Of a DNA stretch of 64,000 nt, positions 10,107 through 20,667 are shown piece after piece. The translations under genes and the position numbers were made by a program. The first letter of the stretch is position 1; each line of letters opens with the position of its first letter. The notes beneath the pieces are model-generated. The model was not told the DNA's origin, made no database searches, and worked only from the letters and a program-made list of their open reading frames with translations. The stretch is from Acanthosepion lycidas (lineage: Eukaryota; Mollusca; Cephalopoda; Sepiida; Sepiidae), in contig OZ010580.1 of assembly GCA_963932145.1 (NCBI GenBank), positions 3,840,634-3,904,633 on the forward strand. Direction: 5' to 3'.

Positions 10107-10114
10107 AAAAAAAA
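10107..10114 (-). terminator. Pol III oligo-T terminator of tRNA-Gly copy B
   Basis: T8 on the minus strand, 5 nt after the tRNA 3' end. Confidence 0.85.
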
Positions 10115-10119
10115 TTGAA

Positions 10120-10190
10120 TGCATCGGCCGGGAATCGAACCCGGGCCGCCCGCGTGGCAGGCGAGCATTCTACCACTGAACCACCGATGC
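10120..10190 (-). tRNA. tRNA-Gly(GCC), isolated copy B
   Basis: Identical to the array consensus tRNA over all 71 nt, with a close T8 terminator, so it should be functional. Its flanks match copy A (1034-1104) and not the array, so only the tRNA body is shared with the array units. Confidence 0.96.
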
Positions 10191-10486
10191 CCAGTTGGAC
10201 TCATATGTATTTTATAACCTCATCATATTATTGTTGAATTGATGAATCTCTTGTAAATATTAAAAATGATAATATATTGATCAATGCTGTCGATGTTATA
10301 TTTACGGTAAAGATTTAACAAAGGAAATTTATTTTCTTGATATATGTGTTAAAATCAGAAAAAAAGAAATTGTTAGTAATCAAGAAACAATCCAAACGTT
10401 ACTGACAGAATGGGGCTGTTTATACATAAATTATTTAAAGAGTTACTTGAACATAATGGACAACTGGAACATAATGAACCTTGACA

Positions 10487-10570
10487 ATCATCCAGCTTGC
10501 GGTTAGATACCTGAAAGGGAATGGCTCTTCCGAGACCCTTTAGTTGGACAGACGGACCCGTCTTTGCTGA
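10487..10570 (+). mobile_element. LINE 3' fragment in copy B
   Basis: Reads RPFSWTDGPV after a LRLDT start, matching the LINE tail at about 4640-4715. The rest of the LINE is absent from this copy. Confidence 0.75.
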
Positions 10571-10965
10571 TTTTCATTAAGAGCTCATATGTAGATGACG
10601 TCATCTGATCTGTTATTCTGTCCAATCTCTTTCAGTTCAACCAGAAAATTACATTAAAAACAAATAATATATTAATTATTTTCTAAATTCTATCATCTGC
10701 CATTTTACCCTAAACAATTCATTTATTTTACAATCACAATAACTACAACTTCACTCATGGCAACCATTATGCATTGCGGTTTAAATAAAATAAAGGAAAG
10801 AGTAAAAACATATGAAACAGAAGGAAAAAATATCTTCAATGATTTATAAGCCCCGAAAAGGATCCATTTTATGTCGTATCTGAAAAGAAATCAATGTCAA
10901 ATAATATCTATGCAAATGTCATTTTTCTATTACATTTCATTCAACGCGCGTCTTGTCTCTCAACG
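10495..10965. repeat. Duplication flank, copy B2
   Basis: Matches 4655-5060, with about 40 bp extra near 10670-10710 that includes TTATTTTCTAAATT. The CRE-like palindrome recurs at 10593-10606. No gene recognised. Confidence 0.85.
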
Positions 10966-11084
10966 TTAGAACCGGAAGTAGACATTAAATGTTAGATGTT
11001 CTAAATTAGAAAATAATAAACTTTTCCAAATGATGATATGTAAGTAAAATACTTTAAATAAAGTTTACTTGGTACTCCATTAAT

Positions 11085-11180
<96 letters not shown>
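11085..11180. repeat. (CATA)n-(AT)42 microsatellite
   Basis: Three CATA units, then an uninterrupted run of 42 AT repeats (11097-11180). Such a long pure run is highly mutable. It lies about 330 bp before the array edge. Confidence 0.97.
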
Positions 11181-11182
<2 letters not shown>

Positions 11183-11510
11183 TCAAACAATTCTCAATAA
11201 AAGAAAAAAGTTTACTTAGGAGAAATATGAAGACACTGACTAAATTTAGATAAAAAATAATTCTAATATATTTCTAACCAACTGATTTAAAATATCTATA
11301 ATACAAAACTAGTTTAACATTTCTCTGTGAAACTTGTCTTAATTAGTCCCAGTCATATGCTGACGGATAGATCATCCGCGGTTCATTTCAAGAATTTCTT
11401 ATCCAACCTTGTGTTCATTTATTTCTTTTGTGTTGTTGGAGCAATTACGTTTTGGTTTGTGACTAGATTGAGGTATATTGACAGTATGGTCGTGCCATTG
11501 TCATTCCCTA
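11181..11510. other. AT-rich spacer before the array
   Basis: No gene recognised. An open stretch that runs from here across the array edge at 11511 is not credible as a protein. Confidence 0.5.
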
Positions 11511-12402
11511 ATGATTTTTTTGTCGAATTACACAGGTTTTAGCAATTATAAAAGAAAAGCGAAGTGAAAAAATTCAAAGAAAGTAACACCACGTCTACTA
11601 TAATATGAGGTTACTTGAATAGATCAATATGTCAGAATATATGCAAAGAAATAATTTCGCCAGCGATTGGAAGGAGAGTAACTGACTTACGCTCAGTAAA
11701 ATGATATTCGTGATAATAGCAATTTCAAAACAATGATGATGTTATACTTATTCAACTATTATTTATGTTTCGATAAAAGTTCATTGCATCTTTACAAATA
11801 TGTGACAAGAGATAAAAACTGAAAATCATACAAACTTTAAGAGTAAACGAGTCGGGTTTCGTTGTCTCCAGAGCAAGCACTGAAATGAATTCATTATAAC
11901 TGGCGAGTCACACAAGCACACCAACACGCAACACTTGTAGGGTAAAAATATGTATTCCGACAAAGGTTTTCCTTCTTAATGTTCGACGTGATAGGAAACG
12001 AGAAAATGTGCAACAGAAGTATATCATATTAAGAGGAGACACGTGCGTGTAATTTTAACGCGGGAATGAATGGAAGAGCATGGATTTTTGCCGCTTATGG
12101 GGCGGAATGAAATATTCAGTGAAAAAAAAAACAAACAAACATACGCGCACGAGAGACATCATGCATTGTACTATATACGGTCAGATTATTACAATTTATC
12201 GTGTCGCTTGTATTGTGTGAAGTTGAAAAATCTTTTCGACGGTGCGAAAATTATAGAAAACAATATTGGATATAAAATAATGAAAATTGTTGTTTATCTC
12301 GGTGTAGAAATTTTCGACTACTTCGATGTTGTTTGTACTCAGTAGTAATGTATATTCGATAGGAAATAAAAGTAATGAAACAATGTCTGTTTGACTGCTT
12401 GT

Positions 12403-12412
12403 TAAATAAAAG
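12403..12412 (+). promoter_or_regulatory. TATA-like element upstream of 5S (representative)
   Basis: TAAATAAAAG lies about 24-33 bp before the 5S start, where many invertebrate 5S genes need an AT-rich element besides the internal control region. It is present before every 5S copy, in some with one A fewer (for example 17481 and the 123-nt variants). Confidence 0.5.
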
Positions 12413-12428
12413 CTCATTTAAGAGCTTT
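12409..12428. promoter_or_regulatory. Palindrome just upstream of 5S
   Basis: AAAGCTC and GAGCTTT flank ATTTAA at -27 to -8. The palindrome is perfect in some units and loses one arm base (GAGTTTT) in others, including that of the consensus 5S at 14442. Confidence 0.45.
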
Positions 12429-12435
12429 GCAAATC

Positions 12436-12555
12436 GTTTACGGCCATATCACGTTGAACACACCGGTTCTCGTCCGATCACCGAAGTTAAGCAACGTCGA
12501 GCCTGGTCAGTACTTGGATGGGTGACCGCTTGGGAATACCAGGTGCTGTAAGTGC
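12436..12555 (+). rRNA. 5S rRNA, copy 1
   Basis: A 120-nt 5S gene with all universal landmarks: GGTTCTCGTCCGATCACCG, the internal Pol III control region (box A around AGTTAAGCAACGTCG, box C around GGATGGGTGACCGC), and 5' GTTTAC pairing with 3' GTAAGT to close helix I using G-U pairs. It is directly followed by T5. 5S rRNA is made by Pol III with TFIIIA and joins the large ribosomal subunit. This copy has the consensus sequence and carries the 22-bp insertion after its terminator. The convergent tRNA-Gly partner is at 12964-13034. Confidence 0.97.
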
Positions 12556-12560
12556 TTTTT
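12556..12560 (+). terminator. 5S Pol III terminator (representative)
   Basis: T5 directly after the 5S 3' end, present in 21 of the 23 copies. In 12 copies the GTGCTTTTT element is repeated 22 bp further on, giving a back-up T-run. Confidence 0.85.
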
Positions 12561-12923
12561 GCTTCTTTTGTCTGTGCTTTTTCTTCGAACCTTCAAATAT
12601 TCACTAATTTTCGACGCTTTCACTATCTACTACTACATTTCTAACATAGAGATTTTGATTTGCTAAAATTTCCTTTAAATTTAAATTTTTTTTACGAAAA
12701 AATACAAAACATTGGCACTGCATTGTTTTAGTCAAACAAATAAGACACGGATAATTCGAAAAATCTTGCCTCGATAAATTTATCAGGAACGGAATTCGAG
12801 TATCACATCTCTTCAAATGGCACACGTAGAATCGAAGAACAACACTGATGAAAGCTGAAGGGCATAAGAGACATCAGCATGTGGTCAAACGTAAGCGATC
12901 TGAGAGACACCTTTTACTGGATT

Positions 12924-12927
12924 AAAA
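12924..12927 (-). terminator. Distal tRNA-Gly terminator (representative)
   Basis: The first T4 on the minus strand lies 36 nt beyond the tRNA 3' end (trailer 12928-12963), unlike the isolated copies whose T8 is 5-8 nt away. Conserved in the array units. Confidence 0.6.
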
Positions 12928-12963
12928 GATTGCACGACAACACATTGGTGGTGACTACAACAT

Positions 12964-13034
12964 TGCATCGGCCGGGAATCGAACCCGGGCCGCCCGCGTG
13001 GCAGGCGAGCATTCTACCACTGAACCACCGAGGC
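12964..13034 (-). tRNA. tRNA-Gly(GCC), array copy 1 (acceptor mismatch)
   Basis: Standard 71-nt tRNA-Gly with anticodon GCC and discriminator A73. A3 is changed to C, giving a C3-U70 mismatch in the acceptor stem, so charging or processing may be impaired. It belongs to the edge unit of the array. Confidence 0.93.
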
Positions 13035-14441
13035 TAGCGACGTACGCAGTAGCTCGTCTCTTCATATTTTTAATTTTATTATGTATTTTTCAGTCAGAAA
13101 TATCACGAATGGATAAATCAACTTTGATCACTGGATATAAAATATACAATTATAAATTGTTTCATCTTTCTAGAAAGTATATCTATACATTGACGTTTAT
13201 AAGGAAGTTGGGATGGAAAACACTGAGTAATGAATAAATGAACATTTCGATAATCAAGTCTTTATTTAATAACGGCCAAGACGTAGTAAAATAAACGCTG
13301 GAAATTTCAATACGCTTAAAACCGACTTTTGCTTTGCAATAGGGACTCGTATCACACAACGAATTTTCAAGTTGCGATGATTATACAAACTTTTGCAAGA
13401 AATTAGGCCAAAATATGGAACGAAAAATTAACTGTTAAATGGAATTCATGTTTTATCACGATGAAAAACGTGTCAATTAAATGAGAATGAGAATAAAATC
13501 TTTCATGTCTGCCGGTTGAATATGAAATGATTTTTTTTGTCGAATTACACAGGTTTTAGCAATTATAAAAGAAAAGCGAAGTGAAAAAATTCAAAGAAAG
13601 TAACACCACGTCTACTATAATATGAGGTTACTTGAATAGATCAATATGTCAGAATATATGCAAAGAAATAATTTCGCCAGCGATTGGAAGGAGAGTAACT
13701 GACTTACGCTCAGTAAAATGATATTCGTGATAATAGCAATTTCAAAACAATGATGATGTTATACTTATTCAACTATTATTTATGTTTCGATAAAAGTTCA
13801 TTGCATCTTTACAAATATGTGACAAGAGATAAAAACTGAAAATCATACAAACTTTAAGAGGAAACGAGTCGGGTTTCGTTGTCTCCAGAGCAAGCACTGA
13901 AATGAATTCATTATAACTGGCGAGTCACACAAGCACACCAACACGCAACACTTGTAGGGTAAAAATATGTATTCCGACAAAGGTTTTCCTTCTTAATGTT
14001 CGACGTGATAGGAAACGAGAAAATGTGCAACAGAAGTCTATCATATTAAGAGGAGACACGTGCGTGTAATTTTAACGCGGGAATGAATGGAAGAGCATGG
14101 ATTTGCCGCTTATGGGGCGGAATGAAATATTCAGTAAAAAAACAAACAAACATACGCGCACGAGAGACATCATGTACTATATACCGTCAGATTATTACAA
14201 TTTATCGTGTCGCTTGTATTGTGTGAAGTTGAAAAATCTTTTCGACGGTGCGAAAATTATAGAAAACAATATTGGATATAAAATAATGAAAATTGTTGTT
14301 TATCTCGGTGTAGAAATTTTCGACTACTTCGATGTTGTTTGTACTCAGTAGTAATGTATATTCGATAGGAAATAAAAGTAATGAAACAATGTCTGTTTGA
14401 CTGCTTGTTAAATAAAAGCTCATTTAAGAGTTTTGCAAATC

Positions 14442-14561
14442 GTTTACGGCCATATCACGTTGAACACACCGGTTCTCGTCCGATCACCGAAGTTAAGCAA
14501 CGTCGAGCCTGGTCAGTACTTGGATGGGTGACCGCTTGGGAATACCAGGTGCTGTAAGTGC
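14442..14561 (+). rRNA. 5S rRNA, copy 2
   Basis: Consensus sequence, T5 terminator, no 22-bp insertion. Confidence 0.97.
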
Positions 14562-14947
14562 TTTTTCTTCGAACCTTCAAATATTCACTAATTTTCGACG
14601 CTTTCACTATCTACTACTACATTTCTAACATAGAGATTTTGATTTGCTAAAATTTCCTTTAAATTTAAATTTTTTTTACGAAAAAATACAAAACATTGGC
14701 ACTGCATTGTTTTAGTCAAACAAATAAGACACGGATAATTCGAAAAATCTTGCCTCGATAAATTTATCAGGAACGGAATTCGAGTATCACATCTCTTCAA
14801 ATGGCACACGTAGAATCGAAGAACAACACTGATGAAAGCTGAAGGGCTTAAGAGACATCAGCATGTGGTCAAACGTAAGCGATCTGAGAGACACCTTTTA
14901 CTGGATTAAAAGATTGCACGACAACACATTGGTGGTGACTACAACAT

Positions 14948-15018
14948 TGCATCGGCCGGGAATCGAACCCGGGCCGCCCGCGTGGCAGGCGAGCATTCTA
15001 CCACTGAACCACCGATGC
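14948..15018 (-). tRNA. tRNA-Gly(GCC), array copy 2
   Basis: Consensus. Same body as the isolated gene at 10120-10190, with the array's own flanks. Confidence 0.97.
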
Positions 15019-15512
15019 TAGCGACGTACGCAGTAGCTCGTCTCTTCATATTTTTAATTTTATTATGTATTTTTCAGTCAGAAATATCACGAATGGATAA
15101 ATCAACTTTGATCACTGGATATAAAATATACAATTATAAATTGTTTCATCTTTCTAGAAAGTATATCTATACACTGACGTTTATAAGGAAGTTGGGATGG
15201 AAAACACTGAGTAATGAATAAATGAACATTTCGATAATCAAGTCTTTATTTAATAACGGCCAAGACGTAGTAAAATAAACGCTGGAAATTTCAATACGCT
15301 TAAAACCGACTTTTGCTTTGCAATAGGGACTCGTATCACACAACGAATTTTCAAGTTGCGATGATTATACAAACTTTTGCAAGAAATTAGGCCAAAATAT
15401 GGAACGAAAAATTAACTGTTAAATGGAATTCATGTTTTATCACGATGAAAAACGTGTCAATTAAATGAGAATGAGAATAAAATCTTTCATGTCTGCCGGT
15501 TGAATATGAAAT

Positions 15513-16570
15513 GATTTTTTGTCGAATTACACAGGTTTTAGCAATTATAAAAGAAAAGCGAAGTGAAAAAATTCAAAGAAAGTAACACCACGTCTACTAT
15601 AATATGAGGTTACTTGAATAGATCAATATGTCAGAATATATGCAAAGAAATAATTTCGCCAGCGATTGGAAGGAGAGTAACTGACTTACGCTCAGTAAAA
15701 TGATATTCGTGATAATAGCAATTTCAAAACAATGATGATGTTATACTTATTCAACTATTATTTATGTTTTTAGTCAAACAAATAAGACACGGATAATTCG
15801 AAAAATCTTGCCTCGATAAATTTATCAGGAACGGAATTCGAGTATCACATCTCTTCAAATGGCACACGTAGAATCGAAGAACAACACTGATGAAAGCTGA
15901 AGGGCTTAAGAGACATCAGCATGTGGTCAAACGTAAGCGATCTGAGAGACACCTTTTACTGGATTAAAAGATTGCGCGACAACACATTGGTGGTGACTAG
16001 AATATTGCATCGGCCGGGAATCGAACCCGGGCCGCCCGCGTGGCAGGCGAGCATTCTACCACTGAACCACCGATGCTAGCGACGTACGCGGTAGCTCGTC
16101 TCTTCATATTTTTAATTTTATTATGTATTTTTCAGTCAGAAATATCACGAATGGATAAATCAATTTTGATCACTGGATATAAAATATACAATTATAAATT
16201 GTTTCATCTTTCTAGAAAGTATATCTATACACTGACGTTTATAAGGAAGTTGGGATGGAAAACACTGAGTAATGAATAAATGAACATTTCGATAATCAAG
16301 TCTTTATTTAATAACGGCCAAGACGTAGTAAAATAAACGCTGGAAATTTCAATACGCTTAAAACCGACTTTTGCTTTGCAATAGGGACTCGTATCACATA
16401 ACGAATGTTCAAGTTGCGATGATTATACAAACTTTTGCAAGAAATTAGGCCGAAATATGGAACGAAAAATTAACTGTTAAATGGAATTCATGTTTTATCA
16501 CGATAAAAAACGTGTCAATTAAATGAGAATGAGAATAAAATCTTTCATGTCTGCCGGTTGAATATGAAAT
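15513..16570. repeat. Short unit 1 (1,058 bp, 5S-less)
   Basis: The 926-bp interval from after TTTATG to TTTTAGTC is missing, with the junction at 15766-15770. It holds only tRNA-Gly 16006-16076. Confidence 0.95.
16006..16076 (-). tRNA. tRNA-Gly(GCC), array copy 3
   Basis: Consensus; in a 5S-less unit. Confidence 0.96.
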
Positions 16571-17480
16571 GATTTTTTGTCGAATTACACAGGTTTTAGC
16601 AATTATAAAAGAAAAGCGAAGTGAAAAAATTCAAAGAAAGTAACACCACGTCTACTATAATATGAGGTTACTTGAATAGATCAATATGTCAGAATATATG
16701 CAAAGAAATAATTTCGCCAGCGATTGGAAGGAGAGTAACTGACTTACGCTCAGTAAAATGATATTCGTGATAATAGCAATTTCAAAACAATGATGATGTT
16801 ATACTTATTCAACTATTATTTATGTTTCGATAAAAGTTCATTGCATCTTTACAAATATGTGACAAGAGATAAAAACTGAAAATCATACAAACTTTAAGAG
16901 GAAACGAGTCGGGTTTCGTTGTCTCCAGAGCAAGCACTGAAATGAATTCATTATAACTGGCGAGTCACACAAGCACACCAACACGCAACACTTGTAGGGT
17001 AAAAATATGTATTCCGACAAAGGTTTTCCTTCTTAATGTTCGACGTGATAGGAAACGAGAAAATGTGCAACAGAAGTCTATCATATTAAGAGGAGACACG
17101 TGCGTGTAATTTTAACGCGGGAATGAATGGAAGAGCATGGATTTGCCGCTTATGGGGCGGAATGAAATATTCAGTAAAAAAACAAACAAACATACGCGCA
17201 CGAGAGACATCATGTACTATATACCGTCAGATTATTACAATTTATCGTGTCGCTTGTATTGTGTGAAGTTGAAAAATCTTTTCGACGGTGCGAAAATTAT
17301 AGAAAACAATATTGGATATAAAATAATGAAAATTGTTGTTTATCTCGGTGTAGAAATTTTCGACTACTTCGATGTTGTTTGTACTCAGTAGTAATGTATA
17401 TTCGATAGGAAATAAAAGTAATGAAACAATGTCTGTTTGACTGCTTGTTAAATAAAGCTCATTTAAGAGCTTTGCGAATC

Positions 17481-17600
17481 GTTTACGGCCATATCACGTT
17501 GAACACACCGGTTCTCGTCCGATCACCGAAGTTAAGCAACGTCGAGCCTGGTCAGTACTTGGATGGGTGACCGCTTGGGAATATCAGGTGCTGTAAGTGC
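17481..17600 (+). rRNA. 5S rRNA, copy 3
   Basis: One change from consensus: C104 to T (ATATCAGG). T5 terminator, no 22-bp insertion. Confidence 0.95.
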
Positions 17601-17986
17601 TTTTTCTTCGAACCTTCAAATATTCACTAATTTTCGACGCTTTCACTATCTACTACTACATTTCTAACATAGAGATTTTGATTTGCTAAAATTTCCTTTA
17701 AATTTAAATTTTTTTTACGAAAAAATACAAAACATTGGCACTGCATTGTTTTAGTCAAACAAATAAGACACGGATAATTCGAAAAATCTTGCCTCGATAA
17801 ATTTATCAGGAACGGAATTCGAGTATCACATCTCTTCAAATGGCACACGTAGAATCGAAGAACAACACTGATGAAAGCTGAAGGGCTTAAGAGACATCAG
17901 CATGTGGTCAAACGTAAGCGATCTGAGAGACACCTTTTACTGGATTAAAAGATTGCACGACAACACATTGGTGGTGACTACAACAT

Positions 17987-18057
17987 TGCATCGGCCGGGA
18001 ATCGAACCCGGGCCGCCCGCGTGGCAGGCGAGCATTCTACCACTGAACCACCGATGC
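17987..18057 (-). tRNA. tRNA-Gly(GCC), array copy 4
   Basis: Consensus; partner of 5S copy 3. Confidence 0.96.
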
Positions 18058-18551
18058 TAGCGACGTACGCAGTAGCTCGTCTCTTCATATTTTTAATTTT
18101 ATTATGTATTTTTCAGTCAGAAATATCACGAATGGATAAATCAACTTTGATCACTGGATATAAAATATACAATTATAAATTGTTTCATCTTTCTAGAAAG
18201 TATATCTATACACTGACGTTTATAAGGAAGTTGGGATGGAAAACACTGAGTAATGAATAAATGAACATTTCGATAATCAAGTCTTTATTTAATAACGGCC
18301 AAGACGTAGTAAAATAAACGCTGGAAATTTCAATACGCTTAAAACCGACTTTTGCTTTGCAATAGGGACTCGTATCACACAACGAATTTTCAAGTTGCGA
18401 TGATTATACAAACTTTTGCAAGAAATTAGGCCAAAATATGGAACGAAAAATTAACTGTTAAATGGAATTCATGTTTTATCACGATGAAAAACGTGTCAAT
18501 TAAATGAGAATGAGAATAAAATCTTTCATGTCTGCCGGTTGAATATGAAAT

Positions 18552-19609
18552 GATTTTTTGTCGAATTACACAGGTTTTAGCAATTATAAAAGAAAAGCGA
18601 AGTGAAAAAATTCAAAGAAAGTAACACCACGTCTACTATAATATGAGGTTACTTGAATAGATCAATATGTCAGAATATATGCAAAGAAATAATTTCGCCA
18701 GCGATTGGAAGGAGAGTAACTGACTTACGCTCAGTAAAATGATATTCGTGATAATAGCAATTTCAAAACAATGATGATGTTATACTTATTCAACTATTAT
18801 TTATGTTTTTAGTCAAACAAATAAGACACGGATAATTCGAAAAATCTTGCCTCGATAAATTTATCAGGAACGGAATTCGAGTATCACATCTCTTCAAATG
18901 GCACACGTAGAATCGAAGAACAACACTGATGAAAGCTGAAGGGCTTAAGAGACATCAGCATGTGGTCAAACGTAAGCGATCTGAGAGACACCTTTTACTG
19001 GATTAAAAGATTGCACGACAACACATTGGTGGTGACTACAACATTGCATCGGCCGGGAATCGAACCCGGGCCGCCCGCGCGGCAGGCGAGCATTCTACCA
19101 CTGAACCACCGATGCTAGCGACGTACGCAGTAGCTCGTCTCTTCATATTTTTAATTTTATTATGTATTTTTCAGTCAGAAATATCACGAATGGATAAATC
19201 AACTTTGATCACTGGATATAAAATATACAATTATAAATTGTTTCATCTTTCTAGAAAGTATATCTATACACTGACGTTTATAAGGAAGTTGGGATGGAAA
19301 ACACTGAGTAATGAATAAATGAACATTTCGATAATCAAGTCTTTATTTAATAACGGCCAAGACGTAGTAAAATAAACGCTGGAAATTTCAATACGCTTAA
19401 AACCGACTTTTGCTTTGCAATAGGGACTCGTATCACACAACGAATTTTCAAGTTGCGATGATTATACAAACTTTTGCAAGAAATTAGGCCAAAATATGGA
19501 ACGAAAAATTAACTGTTAAATGGAATTCATGTTTTATCACGATGAAAAACGTGTCAATTAAATGAGAATGAGAATAAAATCTTTCATGTCTGCCGGTTGA
19601 ATATGAAAT
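18552..19609. repeat. Short unit 2 (5S-less)
   Basis: Same junction, at 18806-18810. Holds tRNA 19045-19115. Confidence 0.95.
19045..19115 (-). tRNA. tRNA-Gly(GCC), array copy 5 (A37G)
   Basis: The base 3' of the anticodon is G instead of A (A37G), all else consensus. It lies in a 5S-less unit. Position 37 tunes codon pairing, so decoding could change if expressed. Confidence 0.94.
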
Positions 19610-20667
19610 GATTTTTTGTCGAATTACACAGGTTTTAGCAATTATAAAAGAAAAGCGAAGTGAAAAAATTCAAAGAAAGTAACACCACGTCTACTATAAT
19701 ATGAGGTTACTTGAATAGATCAATATGTCAGAATATATGCAAAGAAATAATTTCGCCAGCGATTGGAAGGAGAGTAACTGACTTACGCTCAGTAAAATGA
19801 TATTCGTGATAATAGCAATTTCAAAACAATGATGATGTTATACTTATTCAACTATTATTTATGTTTTTAGTCAAACAAATAAGACACGGATAATTCGAAA
19901 AATCTTGCCTCGATAAATTTATCAGGAACGGAATTCGAGTATCACATCTCTTCAAATGGCACACGTAGAATCGAAGAACAACACTGATGAAAGCTGAAGG
20001 GCTTAAGAGACATCAGCATGTGGTCAAACGTAAGCGATCTGAGAGACACCTTTTACTGGATTAAAAGATTGCGCGACAACACATTGGTGGTGACTAGAAT
20101 ATTGCATCGGCCGGGAATCGAACCCGGGCCGCCCGCGTGGCAGGCGAGCATTCTACCACTGAACCACCGATGCTAGCGACGTACGCGGTAGCTCGTCTCT
20201 TCATATTTTTAATTTTATTATGTATTTTTCAGTCAGAAATATCACGAATGGATAAATCAATTTTGATCACTGGATATAAAATATACAATTATAAATTGTT
20301 TCATCTTTCTAGAAAGTATATCTATACACTGACGTTTATAAGGAAGTTGGGATGGAAAACACTGAGTAATGAATAAATGAACATTTCGATAATCAAGTCT
20401 TTATTTAATAACGGCCAAGACGTAGTAAAATAAACGCTGGAAATTTCAATACGCTTAAAACCGACTTTTGCTTTGCAATAGGGACTCGTATCACATAACG
20501 AATGTTCAAGTTGCGATGATTATACAAACTTTTGCAAGAAATTAGGCCGAAATATGGAACGAAAAATTAACTGTTAAATGGAATTCATGTTTTATCACGA
20601 TAAAAAACGTGTCAATTAAATGAGAATGAGAATAAAATCTTTCATGTCTGCCGGTTGAATATGAAAT
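19610..20667. repeat. Short unit 3 (5S-less)
   Basis: Same junction, at 19864-19868. Holds tRNA 20103-20173. Confidence 0.95.
20103..20173 (-). tRNA. tRNA-Gly(GCC), array copy 6
   Basis: Consensus; 5S-less unit. Confidence 0.96.

Larger units (their letters stand above)
9307..10443. repeat. Segmental duplication, copy B (H4 pseudogene + tRNA-Gly)
   Basis: Collinear with 182-1352 in the same orientation. Copy B lacks the Helitron and most of the LINE that follow copy A: its homology passes almost directly into 10495-10965. AT-rich spacer at 9832-10119 and 10191-10443 holds no gene. Confidence 0.9.
13529..15512. repeat. Representative long unit (1,984 bp)
   Basis: Delimited from one GATTTTTTGTCG landmark to the next. 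Contains 5S at 14442-14561 (plus) and tRNA-Gly at 14948-15018 (minus), both consensus sequences. Use this as the reference unit for the array. Confidence 0.95.

Noticed and set aside
11001-11186. ORF of alternating Ile and Tyr
   Set aside because: It is the translation of the AT microsatellite.
11600-12400. Spliced-leader or U-snRNA gene in the spacer, as in nematode 5S repeats
   Set aside because: No splice-leader exon with donor site and Sm site, and no U1, U2, U5 or U6 signature was found on either strand.
12844-12912. Possible box C/D snoRNA downstream of 5S (TGATGA and CTGA motifs about 60 nt apart)
   Set aside because: The flanks do not form a convincing terminal stem and the short motifs are likely by chance.
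12998-13237. 79-codon ORF starting in every tRNA gene
   Set aside because: It runs antisense through the tRNA-Gly gene and on into spacer; a shadow of the RNA gene.
14097-14351. 84-codon ORF in the spacer of most long units
   Set aside because: Its repetition only reflects array homogenisation. Units near 12070, 23228 and 27221 have indels that change the frame, so there is no sign of protein-level conservation.
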